This document shows, piece after piece, positions 53,554-62,815 of a stretch of 64,000 nucleotides of DNA. The notes beneath the pieces were generated by a model. The model made no database searches, was not told where the DNA came from, and worked only from the letters and a program-made list of their open reading frames with translations. Made by a program: the position numbers and the translations under genes. Source of the DNA: Burkholderia ubonensis (GTDB lineage: Bacteria > Pseudomonadota > Gammaproteobacteria > Burkholderiales > Burkholderiaceae); contig NZ_CADFEB010000003.1 in the NCBI RefSeq assembly GCF_902833085.1, positions 620,001-684,000 on the forward strand, read 5' to 3'. Numbering within the stretch: the first letter of the stretch is position 1; each line of letters opens with the position of its first letter.

Positions 53554-55845
53554 TCAGGCATCCCTGCCGACCGCGTGAAACAGCTCGTCCTCTTGCGCGC
53601 AATGCAGCCGCACGATCGCCTCCAGCCCGTACAGCACGCGCTGTATCTCCCGGATTCGCACGGCATCGCAACCATCGGGCGGCAGGTCGGCGGCCAGCCG
53701 CTTGAGCAACGCGGCCATCCTGAAGATCTCCCGATGCGCACTGCTCATCGCCGCGAGCGGATCGTCGCCGCCGAGGAGCGGCGCGAGGCGCGGATAGACG
53801 TTGGCGTCGTCGGCCTGTTCGTGAGGCAGCAACAGTCGATCCAGCGCATCGATCACGCGAGCAAGCGCGCTTGCCATGGCTGCGCCGGACAGATGCGGCA
53901 GGCCGTCCGCCAGGTCCCTGACCTGCTGCAGCACCGGCGCCAGCGCCGCATGCCCGGTCTTCAGTTGCTCGACGTCGACGCCGGCAAGAAGGCCCGCCTT
54001 CGGCGTCGCGCCGATGCGCGATGCCCGCAGCGCGTTGATGATGACGATCACGTCGATGAGCTCCTGAAGCACCGCGCCGGCAATCGGCGGCAGGAAGCCC
54101 AGTGCGGCGACCACCATCGCGGCCATCGACAGCGACATGCCGGCCACCACGCTCTGGAGCGCGATCCGGCGCGACTGCCGGGCGATGCGCAATGCATCCA
54201 CGAGCCGATCCAGGCGATCCACCAGCAACACCACGTCGGCAGCCTCGGAAGAGGCGGCCGCACCGCGCGCGCCCATCGCGATGCCGACGTCGGCGGCTGC
54301 CAGTGCGGGGGCATCGTTCACGCCGTCGCCAACCATGATCACCACGCCCTGCCGGCGCGCGGCCCGAATCGCGGCGAGCTTGTCCGCCGGCGTCTGCTCC
54401 GCGAGCACCTCGGTCACGCCCAGCAGCGCGCCGACGGTTTCCGCGACGTCGCGCCGGTCGCCGGTCAGCATGACCAGCCGCCCGACGCCTTCGCGCCTGA
54501 GCAGGCGCAATGCGCGCGGCGTCTCCAGCCGGACCTGATCGGTCAGGCAGGCCGCGCCCACCATGCAGCCGTCCACGCCGACGAATACGGCGGCCCCGCC
54601 TTCGCCGCCCACCCGCCGAAGGAGCGCGTCGCTCCACGGCGCCATCGTCGAGCGGGCCGCCACGTGCGCGAACGTGCCGATCGCGACCGCCCGGCCGTCG
54701 ACCTGCCCCGTCACGCCTTCGCCCGGGACTTCCGTGACCGTGGACGGCGCCGAGAGGCGGATGCCGCGTTCGCGCGCCGCGACCGTCAACGCTTCGGAGA
54801 TGACATGGCCGGACGCCTGCGCCAATGAAGCGGCAAAATGCAGCACCGTGTCGGCCGTCATCGCCGGGCCGCACTCGATCGATGCGAGGCGTGCACGGCC
54901 GCCCGTGAGCGTCCCGGTCTTGTCGAAGCACAGCATGGTCGCCTGGGCGAGCCGCTCCAGCGCGCCCCCGCCCTTGACCAGAATGCCCCGCTTCGCACAG
55001 CGCGACATGCCGGAGACGATCGCGACCGGAACCGCAAGAATCAGCGGGCACGGCGTGGCGACGACGAGCACGGCGAGCGCGCGCGCGACGCTGCCGGTCG
55101 CCAGCCAGCTGACGCCTGCCACGCCCAGCGAAACGAGCACGAAGAACCCGGCATAGCGGTCGGCGAGCCGCGTTGCGGGGCTGCGCTCGCGCTGCGCATC
55201 CCGGACCATGCGGACGATGCCGGCGAAGGTGCTGTCGCCGGCACGCGCGGACGCGACCAGCTCGAACGGCGCACCGGCATTGACCACGCCGCTGCGCACG
55301 GACTCCCCCGAGCGTCGCCGCTGGATCGCCGATTCGCCCGTCAACATGGATTCGTCCAGTTCGGCGACATCGGCCAGGGTGCCGTCGACCGGCACGAGTT
55401 CGCCGCTTCGCACGAGCAGCCGGTCGCCGGGACGAAGGGTTTCAACGGCGACGGCATGCCATTCGCCGTTCTCGAACCGGTTTGCCCGGCGCGGCGCACG
55501 GCTGAGCAACGCGGTCATCTCGCGCCGCGCGCGGTGCTGCGCGTATTGCTCGAGCGTGCGGCCGCTCGCCAGCATCAAGGCGATGACAGCGGCCGTGAGC
55601 GTCTCGCCGAGCGCCAACGCGAGCCCGATCGCCAGCCACGCGAGGATGTCGACGCCGGCACGGCGCTTCACCACGGCCGTCGCGACGGATACGGTCAGGG
55701 CGAGCAGGACCGGCAACGTGCCGGACAGCCAGACGGTTCGCGCAACGGCGTGCAGGCCGAGCGCGCTGCATATGCCGCCGCCCGCCAGCGTGACGGCCGA
55801 CAGGGCCAGCAACACGAAATCGACGGACCATGGAATACGTGGCAT
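53554..55845 (-). CDS. P1B-5-type metal ATPase with C-terminal hemerythrin domain
   Basis: 763 aa. The P-type core is complete: TGES (LTGESAIQ), TPC266PL in the metal-binding helix, D308KTGTLT phosphorylation site, and GDGVNDAPAL. The later membrane motif QELIDVIVIINALR matches the QExxD of the P1B-5 subgroup. There is no N-terminal heavy-metal domain. Residues about 630-763 form a hemerythrin-like four-helix domain (LLPHEQADDANVYPRL, SSAHREIFRMAALL, LHCAQEDELFHAV). Characterised P1B-5 members such as Nia of Sinorhizobium export nickel and ferrous iron. A FNR-like box precedes it. Confidence 0.88.
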   Translation of the reverse strand: MPRIPWSVDFVLLALSAVTLAGGGICSALGLHAVARTVWLSGTLPVLLALTVSVATAVVKRRAGVDILAWLAIGLALALGETLTAAVIALMLASGRTLEQYAQHRARREMTALLSRAPRRANRFENGEWHAVAVETLRPGDRLLVRSGELVPVDGTLADVAELDESMLTGESAIQRRRSGESVRSGVVNAGAPFELVASARAGDSTFAGIVRMVRDAQRERSPATRLADRYAGFFVLVSLGVAGVSWLATGSVARALAVLVVATPCPLILAVPVAIVSGMSRCAKRGILVKGGGALERLAQATMLCFDKTGTLTGGRARLASIECGPAMTADTVLHFAASLAQASGHVISEALTVAARERGIRLSAPSTVTEVPGEGVTGQVDGRAVAIGTFAHVAARSTMAPWSDALLRRVGGEGGAAVFVGVDGCMVGAACLTDQVRLETPRALRLLRREGVGRLVMLTGDRRDVAETVGALLGVTEVLAEQTPADKLAAIRAARRQGVVIMVGDGVNDAPALAAADVGIAMGARGAAASSEAADVVLLVDRLDRLVDALRIARQSRRIALQSVVAGMSLSMAAMVVAALGFLPPIAGAVLQELIDVIVIINALRASRIGATPKAGLLAGVDVEQLKTGHAALAPVLQQVRDLADGLPHLSGAAMASALARVIDALDRLLLPHEQADDANVYPRLAPLLGGDDPLAAMSSAHREIFRMAALLKRLAADLPPDGCDAVRIREIQRVLYGLEAIVRLHCAQEDELFHAVGRDA

Positions 55846-55950
55846 GGCGAAATGGCGGATCTTCGCGCAGGGACGGGGTCGCTTCGTCCCGCGTGAAGCC
55901 GCGGATGGTGTTGCGTTGCGTCGAGTCTAAGAAACGTCGCGGTTCGGCGC

Positions 55951-55964
55951 TTGATGCGTGTCAA
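55951..55964 (-). promoter_or_regulatory. FNR-like box upstream of P1B-5 ATPase
   Basis: TTGATGCGTGTCAA; centre 112.5 bp from 55845. Confidence 0.72.
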
Positions 55965-56005
55965 CGCGACGTGTCGCACGATGCGTCGCCGGCGCGCCTG
56001 CCTGC

Positions 56006-56019
56006 TTGACGTGCATCAA
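56006..56019 (+). promoter_or_regulatory. FNR-like box upstream of membrane protein
   Basis: TTGACGTGCATCAA; centre 68.5 bp before 56081, with a -10-like CAAAAT at 56041-56046. Confidence 0.75.
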
Positions 56020-56080
56020 GCCGCTCGGCCCTTTCGTCAGCAAAATGACAGCGTGACCCCGATCGCCTGGAGCCGATCCC

Positions 56081-56689
56081 GTGCTAACGCTGGCCGCACT
56101 CTTCCTGGTGATTCTCGTCCTGAACCTCATGCCGGCGTTCGCGCCGCCTACCTGGATGGCGATATCTTGGGTCGGCTTCAACCTGCCGGAAGGCAATCCC
56201 CTGATCTTCGCCGTCGTCGCCGCCGGCGCCGCGACGACGGGCCGCGTGATCCTCGCCACGTTCGCCCGCTCGCTCGTGCGATCGCGCTGGATGCGGGAGT
56301 CGGACCGGGACAACATCGACATCGCCGCGCATTGGCTGCAGAAGCACAAAACGATCACCGCGAGTGGATTTTTCCTGTACGCGCTGAGTCCGCTTCCGTC
56401 GAATTACCTGTTCATCGCATACGGACTGTCGGGTTTGCCGCTCAAGGTCATCGCCGCCGCGTTCTTCATCGGCCGCACCGTGACTTACGCGATCTGGGCG
56501 CATCTCGGCCGCCTGGCTTCCACGCATCTCGACGTGGAATCGCAACTCGAAGGCACCTATCTCGGCGGGTATTTCGTCGTGACGCAACTTGCGTTGCTCG
56601 GGCTCGTCTTCGTCCTGATGAAGCTCGACTGGCACGCGCTCATCGGCGAGCATCGATTCACGTTGCGCCGGGTCCGCAAGCGCCCGTAG
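56081..56689 (+). CDS. Multi-helix membrane protein (DedA/VTT-like)
   Basis: 202 aa from a GTG at 56081 with TGGAG 8 bases upstream. About five hydrophobic helices. The segment TASGFFLYALSPLPSNYLFIAYGLSGLPL, with its Pro-containing re-entrant look, resembles the VTT/DedA (SNARE-associated) superfamily of lipid scramblase-like proteins; identification is tentative. Divergent from the metal ATPase, each with its own FNR-like box, so both should be induced at low oxygen. Confidence 0.7.
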   Translation: MLTLAALFLVILVLNLMPAFAPPTWMAISWVGFNLPEGNPLIFAVVAAGAATTGRVILATFARSLVRSRWMRESDRDNIDIAAHWLQKHKTITASGFFLYALSPLPSNYLFIAYGLSGLPLKVIAAAFFIGRTVTYAIWAHLGRLASTHLDVESQLEGTYLGGYFVVTQLALLGLVFVLMKLDWHALIGEHRFTLRRVRKRP

Positions 56690-56812
56690 CGCATCGATGT
56701 CCGGGCGTTGCCGCGCCATCTTCGTCATGATCGTCGGGCCGCCCGATGCACCGATACACCGATGTGCGCGCGGCGCTCGACGATCGCGGCCACCAGCCCT
56801 CCGGCGGCGGCG

Positions 56813-58075
56813 TTACGCGCCGCGCGTGACCGGCATGTCGGCCACGCCGGCCAGCCGGTGCAGGTGCTTCGCTAGCTCGAGCTTGGCGATCGCCGCGCGG
56901 TGCACTTCGTCCGGACCGTCGGCAAAGCGCAGCGTGCGCTGGTTCGCATACGCGAACGCCAGCGGAAAGTCGTCCGACACACCGGCGCCGCCGTGCGCCT
57001 GGATCGCCCAGTCGATGATCTGGCACGCGATGTTCGGCGCCACCACCTTGATCATCGCGATCTCGGCCTTCGCGACCTTGTTGCCGACGGTGTCCATCAT
57101 GTACGCGGCCTTCAGCGTCAGCAGGCGCGCCTGCTCGATCATGCAGCGCGCTTCGGCGATGCGCTCGTGCCACACGCCGTGCTGCGCGAGCGGCTTGCCG
57201 AACGCGACGCGCGCCGTCAGGCGCTTGCACATCAGCTCCAGCGCGCGCTCGGCGATGCCGATGCTGCGCATGCAGTGGTGGATGCGGCCCGGCCCGAGGC
57301 GGCCTTGCGCGATCTCGAAGCCGCGGCCTTCGCCCAGCAGGAGGTTCGACACCGGCACCCGCACGTCCTTCAGGTCGATTTCCATGTGGCCGTGCGGCGC
57401 GTCGTCGTAGCCGAACACCGGCAGGTGGCGCAGCACCGTGATGCCCGGCGTGTCGGCCGGCACCACGATCATCGACTGCTGCTCGTGGCGGCCCGCATCC
57501 GGGTCGGTCTTGCCCATCACGATGTAGACGGCGCAGCGCGGATCGCCGCCGCCCGACGACCACCATTTGCGGCCGTTGATCACGTACTCGTCGCCCTGGC
57601 GCTCGATCCGGCATTCGATATTGGTCGCGTCCGACGACGCGACCGCAGGCTCGGTCATCAGGAACGCCGAGCGAATCTCGCCGCGCAGCAGCGGCTCGAG
57701 CCAGCGGTCCTTCAGCGCGTCGGACGCATAGCGTTCGAGCGTCTCCATGTTGCCGGTGTCCGGCGCGGAGCAGTTGAACACTTCCGCGGCCCAGGGCACT
57801 CGGCCCATGATCTCGCAGAGCGGCGCGTATTCCAGATTCGACAGCCCTTCCGGCGCGCGCGTCGAGCGCGGCAGGAACAGGTTCCACAGGCCCGCTTCGC
57901 GCGCCAGCGGCTTCAGCTCCTCGATCACCGTGGTCGGCACCCACGCATTGCCCGCGCGGCGGTTCGCGGCCACCTCCTGTTCGAAGCGATGCTCGTTCGG
58001 GTAGATGTGCCGATCGAAGAACGCCAGCAGGCGCGCCTGCATTTCCTTGACTTTGGGCGAGTATTCGAAGTTCAT
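56813..58075 (-). CDS. Acyl-CoA dehydrogenase (ACAD10/11-like)
   Basis: 420 aa. [19 protein letters not shown] is the FAD/substrate loop, and [57 protein letters not shown] is the C-terminal catalytic bundle. It oxidises acyl-CoA to enoyl-CoA and passes electrons to ETF, whose genes are at 60930-62639. GGAAAAG precedes the ATG. It groups with the phosphotransferase gene at 58982, as in the ACAD11 fusion that handles 4-hydroxyacyl-CoA. Confidence 0.92.
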   Translation of the reverse strand: MNFEYSPKVKEMQARLLAFFDRHIYPNEHRFEQEVAANRRAGNAWVPTTVIEELKPLAREAGLWNLFLPRSTRAPEGLSNLEYAPLCEIMGRVPWAAEVFNCSAPDTGNMETLERYASDALKDRWLEPLLRGEIRSAFLMTEPAVASSDATNIECRIERQGDEYVINGRKWWSSGGGDPRCAVYIVMGKTDPDAGRHEQQSMIVVPADTPGITVLRHLPVFGYDDAPHGHMEIDLKDVRVPVSNLLLGEGRGFEIAQGRLGPGRIHHCMRSIGIAERALELMCKRLTARVAFGKPLAQHGVWHERIAEARCMIEQARLLTLKAAYMMDTVGNKVAKAEIAMIKVVAPNIACQIIDWAIQAHGGAGVSDDFPLAFAYANQRTLRFADGPDEVHRAAIAKLELAKHLHRLAGVADMPVTRGA

Positions 58076-58157
58076 GAGTCTTTTCCTGAAATGAGGGAAC
58101 CGAAGTTCCCGGCTATCGACTGATCGGAATCCTGATCGCTCCCGCGTTGCCGTTCGC

Positions 58158-58922
58158 TCAGATCGTCAGCCCGCCGTCGACGACGATGCACTCGCCGTTC
58201 GTGTAGCTCGACGCGTCCGACACGAGGTACAGCACCGTGCCGGCCATTTCGCGCGGTTCCGCGTGACGGCGCAGCGGGATCTTCGCTTTCCAGGTTTCGT
58301 AGATCGCCTCGTCGGCAAACAGCGCGCCGGCGAACCTGGTCTTCGTGAGGCCCGGCAGCAGCGCGTTCACGCGAATCCCGAGCGGCCCGCATTCCTTCGC
58401 GAACGCGCGCGTCATGTTGACGACCGCCGCCTTCGTGATCGAATAGATGCCTTGCCGGTCGCCCGGCTGCAGCGCGTTCACCGACGCGGTGTTGACGATC
58501 GCGCCGCCGCCCTGTTCGCGCATCAGCTTGCCGGCCTCGACCGACATGAAGAAATAGCCGCGGATGTTCACCTCGACGGTCTTGTCATAGGCCGCGAGAT
58601 CGGTATCGAGGATGTGGCCGAAGTACGGATTCGCGGCGGCGTTGTTGACGAGGATGTCGAGACGCCCGTGCTTCGCGCGGATCTGCTCGAACGCGGCGGC
58701 GATGTCCTCCATCCGGCCGACGTGGCACGCGAGCGCCTCGGCCTTGCCGCCCGCCGCGACGATCTCGTCGGCGACCGCGCGGCAGTCGTCGATCTTGCGG
58801 CTCGACACGATCACGTGCGCGCCCTGCTCCGCGAGCAGCTTTGCGATTTCCTCGCCGATTCCGCGGCTCGCGCCGGTCACGAGCGCGATCTTCCCCGTCA
58901 GGTCGAACAGATTCGTTGCCAT
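58158..58922 (-). CDS. Short-chain dehydrogenase/reductase
   Basis: 254 aa; GAGGAG is upstream of the ATG. The cofactor motif [19 protein letters not shown], catalytic S...Y-x-x-x-K ([22 protein letters not shown]) and C-terminal [15 protein letters not shown] are intact. Probably NAD(P)-dependent oxidation of a hydroxyacyl intermediate. It lies between the acyl-CoA dehydrogenase and phosphotransferase genes in one apparent operon. Confidence 0.92.
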   Translation of the reverse strand: MATNLFDLTGKIALVTGASRGIGEEIAKLLAEQGAHVIVSSRKIDDCRAVADEIVAAGGKAEALACHVGRMEDIAAAFEQIRAKHGRLDILVNNAAANPYFGHILDTDLAAYDKTVEVNIRGYFFMSVEAGKLMREQGGGAIVNTASVNALQPGDRQGIYSITKAAVVNMTRAFAKECGPLGIRVNALLPGLTKTRFAGALFADEAIYETWKAKIPLRRHAEPREMAGTVLYLVSDASSYTNGECIVVDGGLTI

Positions 58923-58981
58923 GTGTTGCTCCTCCATGTATGTATGTGCGTGCGGCAAGCGCCGCATCGGCTTCGGCTTGT

Positions 58982-60013
58982 TCAGCGATGCGCGTCGATC
59001 ACGCGCACGGCTTCCTCGGCGAGCCGCCCCGCCATTGCGCCCACCTCGCGCGCTTTCGTGCTCGACGCGTTGCCCTTCAGCGCGCGCGCCTTCACGCCCT
59101 GCGCAATCGCGGCGAGCCGGAAGAAGCTGAACGCGAGATAGAAATGCCAGTTCTCGATCGGCGCGATGCCGCGCAGCTCGCAATAGCGCGCGACGATCCG
59201 CGCTTCGTGCGGGATGCCGAGCGCGTCGCGATCCTGCCCCGCGAGCCCCGGCACGTCGCCGCCGGACGGCAGCCGCAGGCACATGCAGAAATACGCGAGA
59301 TCGGCGAGCGGATTGCCGAGCGTCGACAGCTCCCAGTCGAGCACCGCCTTCACGCGGTAGCTGTCGTGCTCGAACATCAGGTTGTCGATCCGGAAGTCGC
59401 CGTGCACGAGCGCCGGCCGGCCCGTGTCGGCCGGGCAGGCTTTCGGCAGCCAGTCGATCAGCGTCTCCATTGCGTCGAGCCGCTCCGTTTCGGCCGCGCG
59501 ATACTGCTTCGTCCACACGCCGATCTGCCGCTCGAAATAATTGCCGGGACGCCCGTAGTCGGACAGGCCCGCCGCATCGACGTCGACTTCATGCAGCGCG
59601 ACCATCGTCCGCAGCACCGCGTCGTAGCAGGTCGCGCGGTCCGGCTTCGGCAGGTCGGGCAGCGCGGGATTCCAGAAGATCCGCCCGTCCTCGTAGCTCA
59701 TCACGTAGAACAGGCTGCCGATCACGTCGCGGTCCTCGCACAGGTGATACGGACGCGCGACCGGCACCGCGGTGCCCGACAGCGCGGTCAGGATCCGGAA
59801 CTCGCGGTCCACCGCGTGCGCGGACTTCAGCAGCTCGCCCGGCGGCTGCCGCCGGAGCACGTAGCGGCCGCTCTTCGCGTTCAGCAGGAAAGTCGGGTTC
59901 GACTGGCCGCCGGCGAACTTCTCCGCTTCGACGGGCCCCTCGAAGCCGGGGATGTGTTGTTCCAGATACTGCGTCAGCCTGGCGATATCGAGTTGCTGCG
60001 GTGTGTTCGTCAT
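58982..60013 (-). CDS. ACAD11-type phosphotransferase (APH fold)
   Basis: 343 aa from MTNTPQQLDI. The APH-like kinase fold has KFAGGQSNPTFLL, the catalytic LVHGDFRIDNLMFEHD and metal-binding LDWELSTLGNPLADLAYF. In ACAD10/11 this domain phosphorylates 4-hydroxyacyl-CoA so that the paired dehydrogenase can eliminate phosphate. Here the two halves are separate genes in one operon. Not an antibiotic-resistance enzyme. Confidence 0.9.
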   Translation of the reverse strand: MTNTPQQLDIARLTQYLEQHIPGFEGPVEAEKFAGGQSNPTFLLNAKSGRYVLRRQPPGELLKSAHAVDREFRILTALSGTAVPVARPYHLCEDRDVIGSLFYVMSYEDGRIFWNPALPDLPKPDRATCYDAVLRTMVALHEVDVDAAGLSDYGRPGNYFERQIGVWTKQYRAAETERLDAMETLIDWLPKACPADTGRPALVHGDFRIDNLMFEHDSYRVKAVLDWELSTLGNPLADLAYFCMCLRLPSGGDVPGLAGQDRDALGIPHEARIVARYCELRGIAPIENWHFYLAFSFFRLAAIAQGVKARALKGNASSTKAREVGAMAGRLAEEAVRVIDAHR

Positions 60014-60038
60014 CGTCGCGATCGTTCCGTGAGGTGGG

Positions 60039-60713
60039 TCAGCCGTAGGTCCGGAAGGCATGCCGTTCTGGGTCCTGCAGATGCGGGATGCCGTTGAACG
60101 ATGCCAGGTTGAATGCGTCGGCATTGAAGAAATACTGCGAGACGGCGCTGTTGCGGATCTGCAGGTTCAGCGCGATCGCGCTCGACGGCGGCGCCGCGAG
60201 CACCTGCTGCACGGTGACGGCGATCGGCCCGCCCGAGCTCACCGCAAGCACGCGCTGCCCGCCGCCTTGCCGGATCGCGGCGCGCGCGTCGGCGACGCGC
60301 TGCTGGAACTGCGCCCAGGTTTCGGGAACAGGCCCGCTCAGCTTGTCCTCCGACCATAGCTGCAACAGCTGCCGCAGCGCGCGGAAATGCTCCTTCATCG
60401 AGCCGGCCGCGAGCCGCGCGAGCTCCGGATAGTCGCCCGCGGCCGCAGCGAACAGCCCTTCGAAGTCGTATTCGTTCAGGCCCGGGTGGCGGTCGTAGCC
60501 GGCGCCCTCGCGGCCCATGCCGCGCAGGATCGCATCGACCGTCTGCGCGTGGCGCGCCAGCGTGCCGCAGATCACGCGGTCGAACACGATGTCCTGCTGC
60601 GCGAAGTATTCGCCGAGCCAGACGCTTTGCCGTTCGCCGAGCGCGGAGAGCCGGTCGTAGTTCTCCGTGCCGAACGACGCCTGTCCGTGCCGTACCAGAT
60701 AGAGTTCAGCCAT
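60039..60713 (-). CDS. Histidine phosphatase superfamily protein
   Basis: About 224 aa from MAELYLVRHG; an ATG five codons earlier (60728) is possible. The RHG motif (LVRHGQASF), the second basic site (CGTLARHAQT), the glutamate (LNEYDFEGL) and the SSGGPI histidine-loop position are visible; note SSGG where many members have a histidine, so the second catalytic histidine may be missing. It is 25 bp upstream of the phosphotransferase gene and likely in its operon. Confidence 0.85.
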   Translation of the reverse strand: MAELYLVRHGQASFGTENYDRLSALGERQSVWLGEYFAQQDIVFDRVICGTLARHAQTVDAILRGMGREGAGYDRHPGLNEYDFEGLFAAAAGDYPELARLAAGSMKEHFRALRQLLQLWSEDKLSGPVPETWAQFQQRVADARAAIRQGGGQRVLAVSSGGPIAVTVQQVLAAPPSSAIALNLQIRNSAVSQYFFNADAFNLASFNGIPHLQDPERHAFRTYG

Positions 60714-60929
60714 CGCATGCTCATCCATGAGTAGCGGTCAGATTAGCGGCCGGGCGTGCATTTTTGAAATTTATTTGTTGAATCGACAGGTATTCATCTT
60801 GTGAATTTCATGCTGCCCGGTCGGGCGAAGCGTTGGGGTGACGGCTCGCGGCCGATCGGAACGGCGCATGGAACCGTTTTCATTCAATCCGCGCAACCTG
60901 CGGCGCACCTTTCGTCGCGCCGCACCCGG

Positions 60930-61874
60930 TCAAAGCGCGGCCGCCAGCTCCGGCACGAGCGTGAACAGATCGCCGACGATGCCATAGTCCGCGACGCTGA
61001 AGATCGGCGCTTCCGGATCCTTGTTGATCGCGACGATCACCTTCGAATCCTTCATGCCGGCCAGATGCTGGATCGCGCCCGAGATGCCGACCGCGATGTA
61101 CAGCTGCGGCGCGACGATCTTGCCGGTCTGGCCGACCTGGTAGTCGTTCGGCACGTAGCCCGCATCCACTGCGGCGCGCGATGCGCCGAGTGCCGCTTGC
61201 AGCTTGTCGGCCAGCGGCTCCAGCACCTTCGTGTAGTTCTCGCCGCTGCCCAGGCCGCGGCCGCCCGACACGATGATCGACGCCGACGTCAATTCCGGAC
61301 GGTCCAGCTTCGTCACTTCGCGGCTGACGAATTGCGACTTGCCCGCATCCGCTGCCGCGTCGATCTTCTCGATCGCTGCGCTGCCACCTTCAGCCGCCAC
61401 CGGGTCGAAGCCCGTCGCACGCACCGTGATGACCTTGACCGGATCGCTCGATTGCACGGTCGCGATTGCGTTGCCCGCGTAGATCGGGCGCTCGAACGTG
61501 TCGGCCGAATCGACTGCCGTGATGTCCGAGATCTGCGCGACGTCCAGCTTCGCCGCGATGCGCGGCGCGATGTTCTTGCCGTAGGCGGTCGCCGGCGCGA
61601 GGATGTGCGAATAATCCTTCGCGATGTTCAGCGCAGTCGCCTCGACGTTTTCCGCAAGACCTTCGGCCAGTTGCGGCGCGTCGGCCAGCAGCACCTTCGA
61701 AACGCCTGCAATCTTCGCTGCCGCATCCGCTGCGGCTTGTGCGTTGTGGCCCGCGACCAGCACATGGATCGCCTTGTCGGTGAACGTCGCGACAACCGCT
61801 GCCGCCGCCACCGTGTTCAGCGTGGCCACCTTGATCGACGCGTTGTCGTGTTCTGCAATTATCAGAATCGTCAT
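60930..61874 (-). CDS. etfA: Electron transfer flavoprotein, alpha subunit
   Basis: 314 aa; AGGGGAGCGGA precedes the ATG. The C-terminal FAD-binding region has [43 protein letters not shown] and [16 protein letters not shown]. With EtfB it collects electrons from acyl-CoA dehydrogenases and passes them to ETF-ubiquinone oxidoreductase. It follows etfB by 15 bp. Confidence 0.96.
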   Translation of the reverse strand: MTILIIAEHDNASIKVATLNTVAAAAVVATFTDKAIHVLVAGHNAQAAADAAAKIAGVSKVLLADAPQLAEGLAENVEATALNIAKDYSHILAPATAYGKNIAPRIAAKLDVAQISDITAVDSADTFERPIYAGNAIATVQSSDPVKVITVRATGFDPVAAEGGSAAIEKIDAAADAGKSQFVSREVTKLDRPELTSASIIVSGGRGLGSGENYTKVLEPLADKLQAALGASRAAVDAGYVPNDYQVGQTGKIVAPQLYIAVGISGAIQHLAGMKDSKVIVAINKDPEAPIFSVADYGIVGDLFTLVPELAAAL

Positions 61875-61889
61875 TTCTTTCCGCTCCCC

Positions 61890-62639
61890 TTACAGCACCT
61901 TGGCTTCGGTCTTCAGCTTCTCGACCAGCGTCTTCACGTCCGGCACCTTCACGCCGGCCGCGCGCTTCGGCGGCTCGACCACCTTCAGCGTCTTCAGGCG
62001 CGGCGCGACGTCGACACCGAGGTCTTCCGGCTTCACCGTTTCCAGCGGCTTCTTCTTCGCCTTCATGATGTTCGGCAGCGTCACGTAGCGCGGCTCGTTC
62101 AGGCGCAGGTCGGTCGTGACCACGGCCGGCAGCGTCAGCGACAGCGTTTCCGCGCCGCCGTCGACTTCACGCGCAACCGTCGCCTTGCCGTCGGCTACAA
62201 CGACCTTCGACGCGAACGTCGCCTGCGGCAGGCCCGCCAATGCGGCGAGCATCTGGCCGGTCTGGTTCGAATCGTCGTCGATTGCCTGCTTGCCGAGGAT
62301 CACCAGCTGCAGCTGCTCCTTGTCGACCAGCGCCTTCAGGATCTTCGCGACCGCGAGCGGCTCGACGCCGTCGTTCGATTCGACGAGAATCGCGCGATCC
62401 GCGCCGATCGCCAGCGCCGTGCGCAGCGTTTCCTGCGCTTGCGCGACGCCGACCGACACCGCGACGATTTCCGTCGCCACGCCCGCTTCCTTCAGGCGCA
62501 CCGCCTCTTCGACGGCGATTTCGTCGAACGGATTGATGCTCATCTTGATGTTTGCCAGATCGACGCCCGATCCGTCGGCCTTCACGCGCACCTTCACATT
62601 CGCATCCGCGACGCGCTTCACTGCTACCAGCACTTTCAT
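61890..62639 (-). CDS. etfB: Electron transfer flavoprotein, beta subunit
   Basis: 249 aa; AGGAGCAGC before the [42 protein letters not shown] and the AMP-binding and recognition-loop segment [26 protein letters not shown] are typical. It forms a dimer with EtfA. Confidence 0.96.
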   Translation of the reverse strand: MKVLVAVKRVADANVKVRVKADGSGVDLANIKMSINPFDEIAVEEAVRLKEAGVATEIVAVSVGVAQAQETLRTALAIGADRAILVESNDGVEPLAVAKILKALVDKEQLQLVILGKQAIDDDSNQTGQMLAALAGLPQATFASKVVVADGKATVAREVDGGAETLSLTLPAVVTTDLRLNEPRYVTLPNIMKAKKKPLETVKPEDLGVDVAPRLKTLKVVEPPKRAAGVKVPDVKTLVEKLKTEAKVL

Positions 62640-62815
62640 TGCTGCTCCTGATTCAATTTCCTCGATACAGCGGCCGTCCAGTCCCTTCATGTCGTTCACC
62701 GATCCGGATTCCTGAACGAATCGACCACATCGATCCGTTGCCCGGTTGCGCGAAGACAGGACGCATGAGGGCTCCCGGCTTCGCGCCGGCCGGGACCCCC
62801 GTCGCCGTCGCGCGC

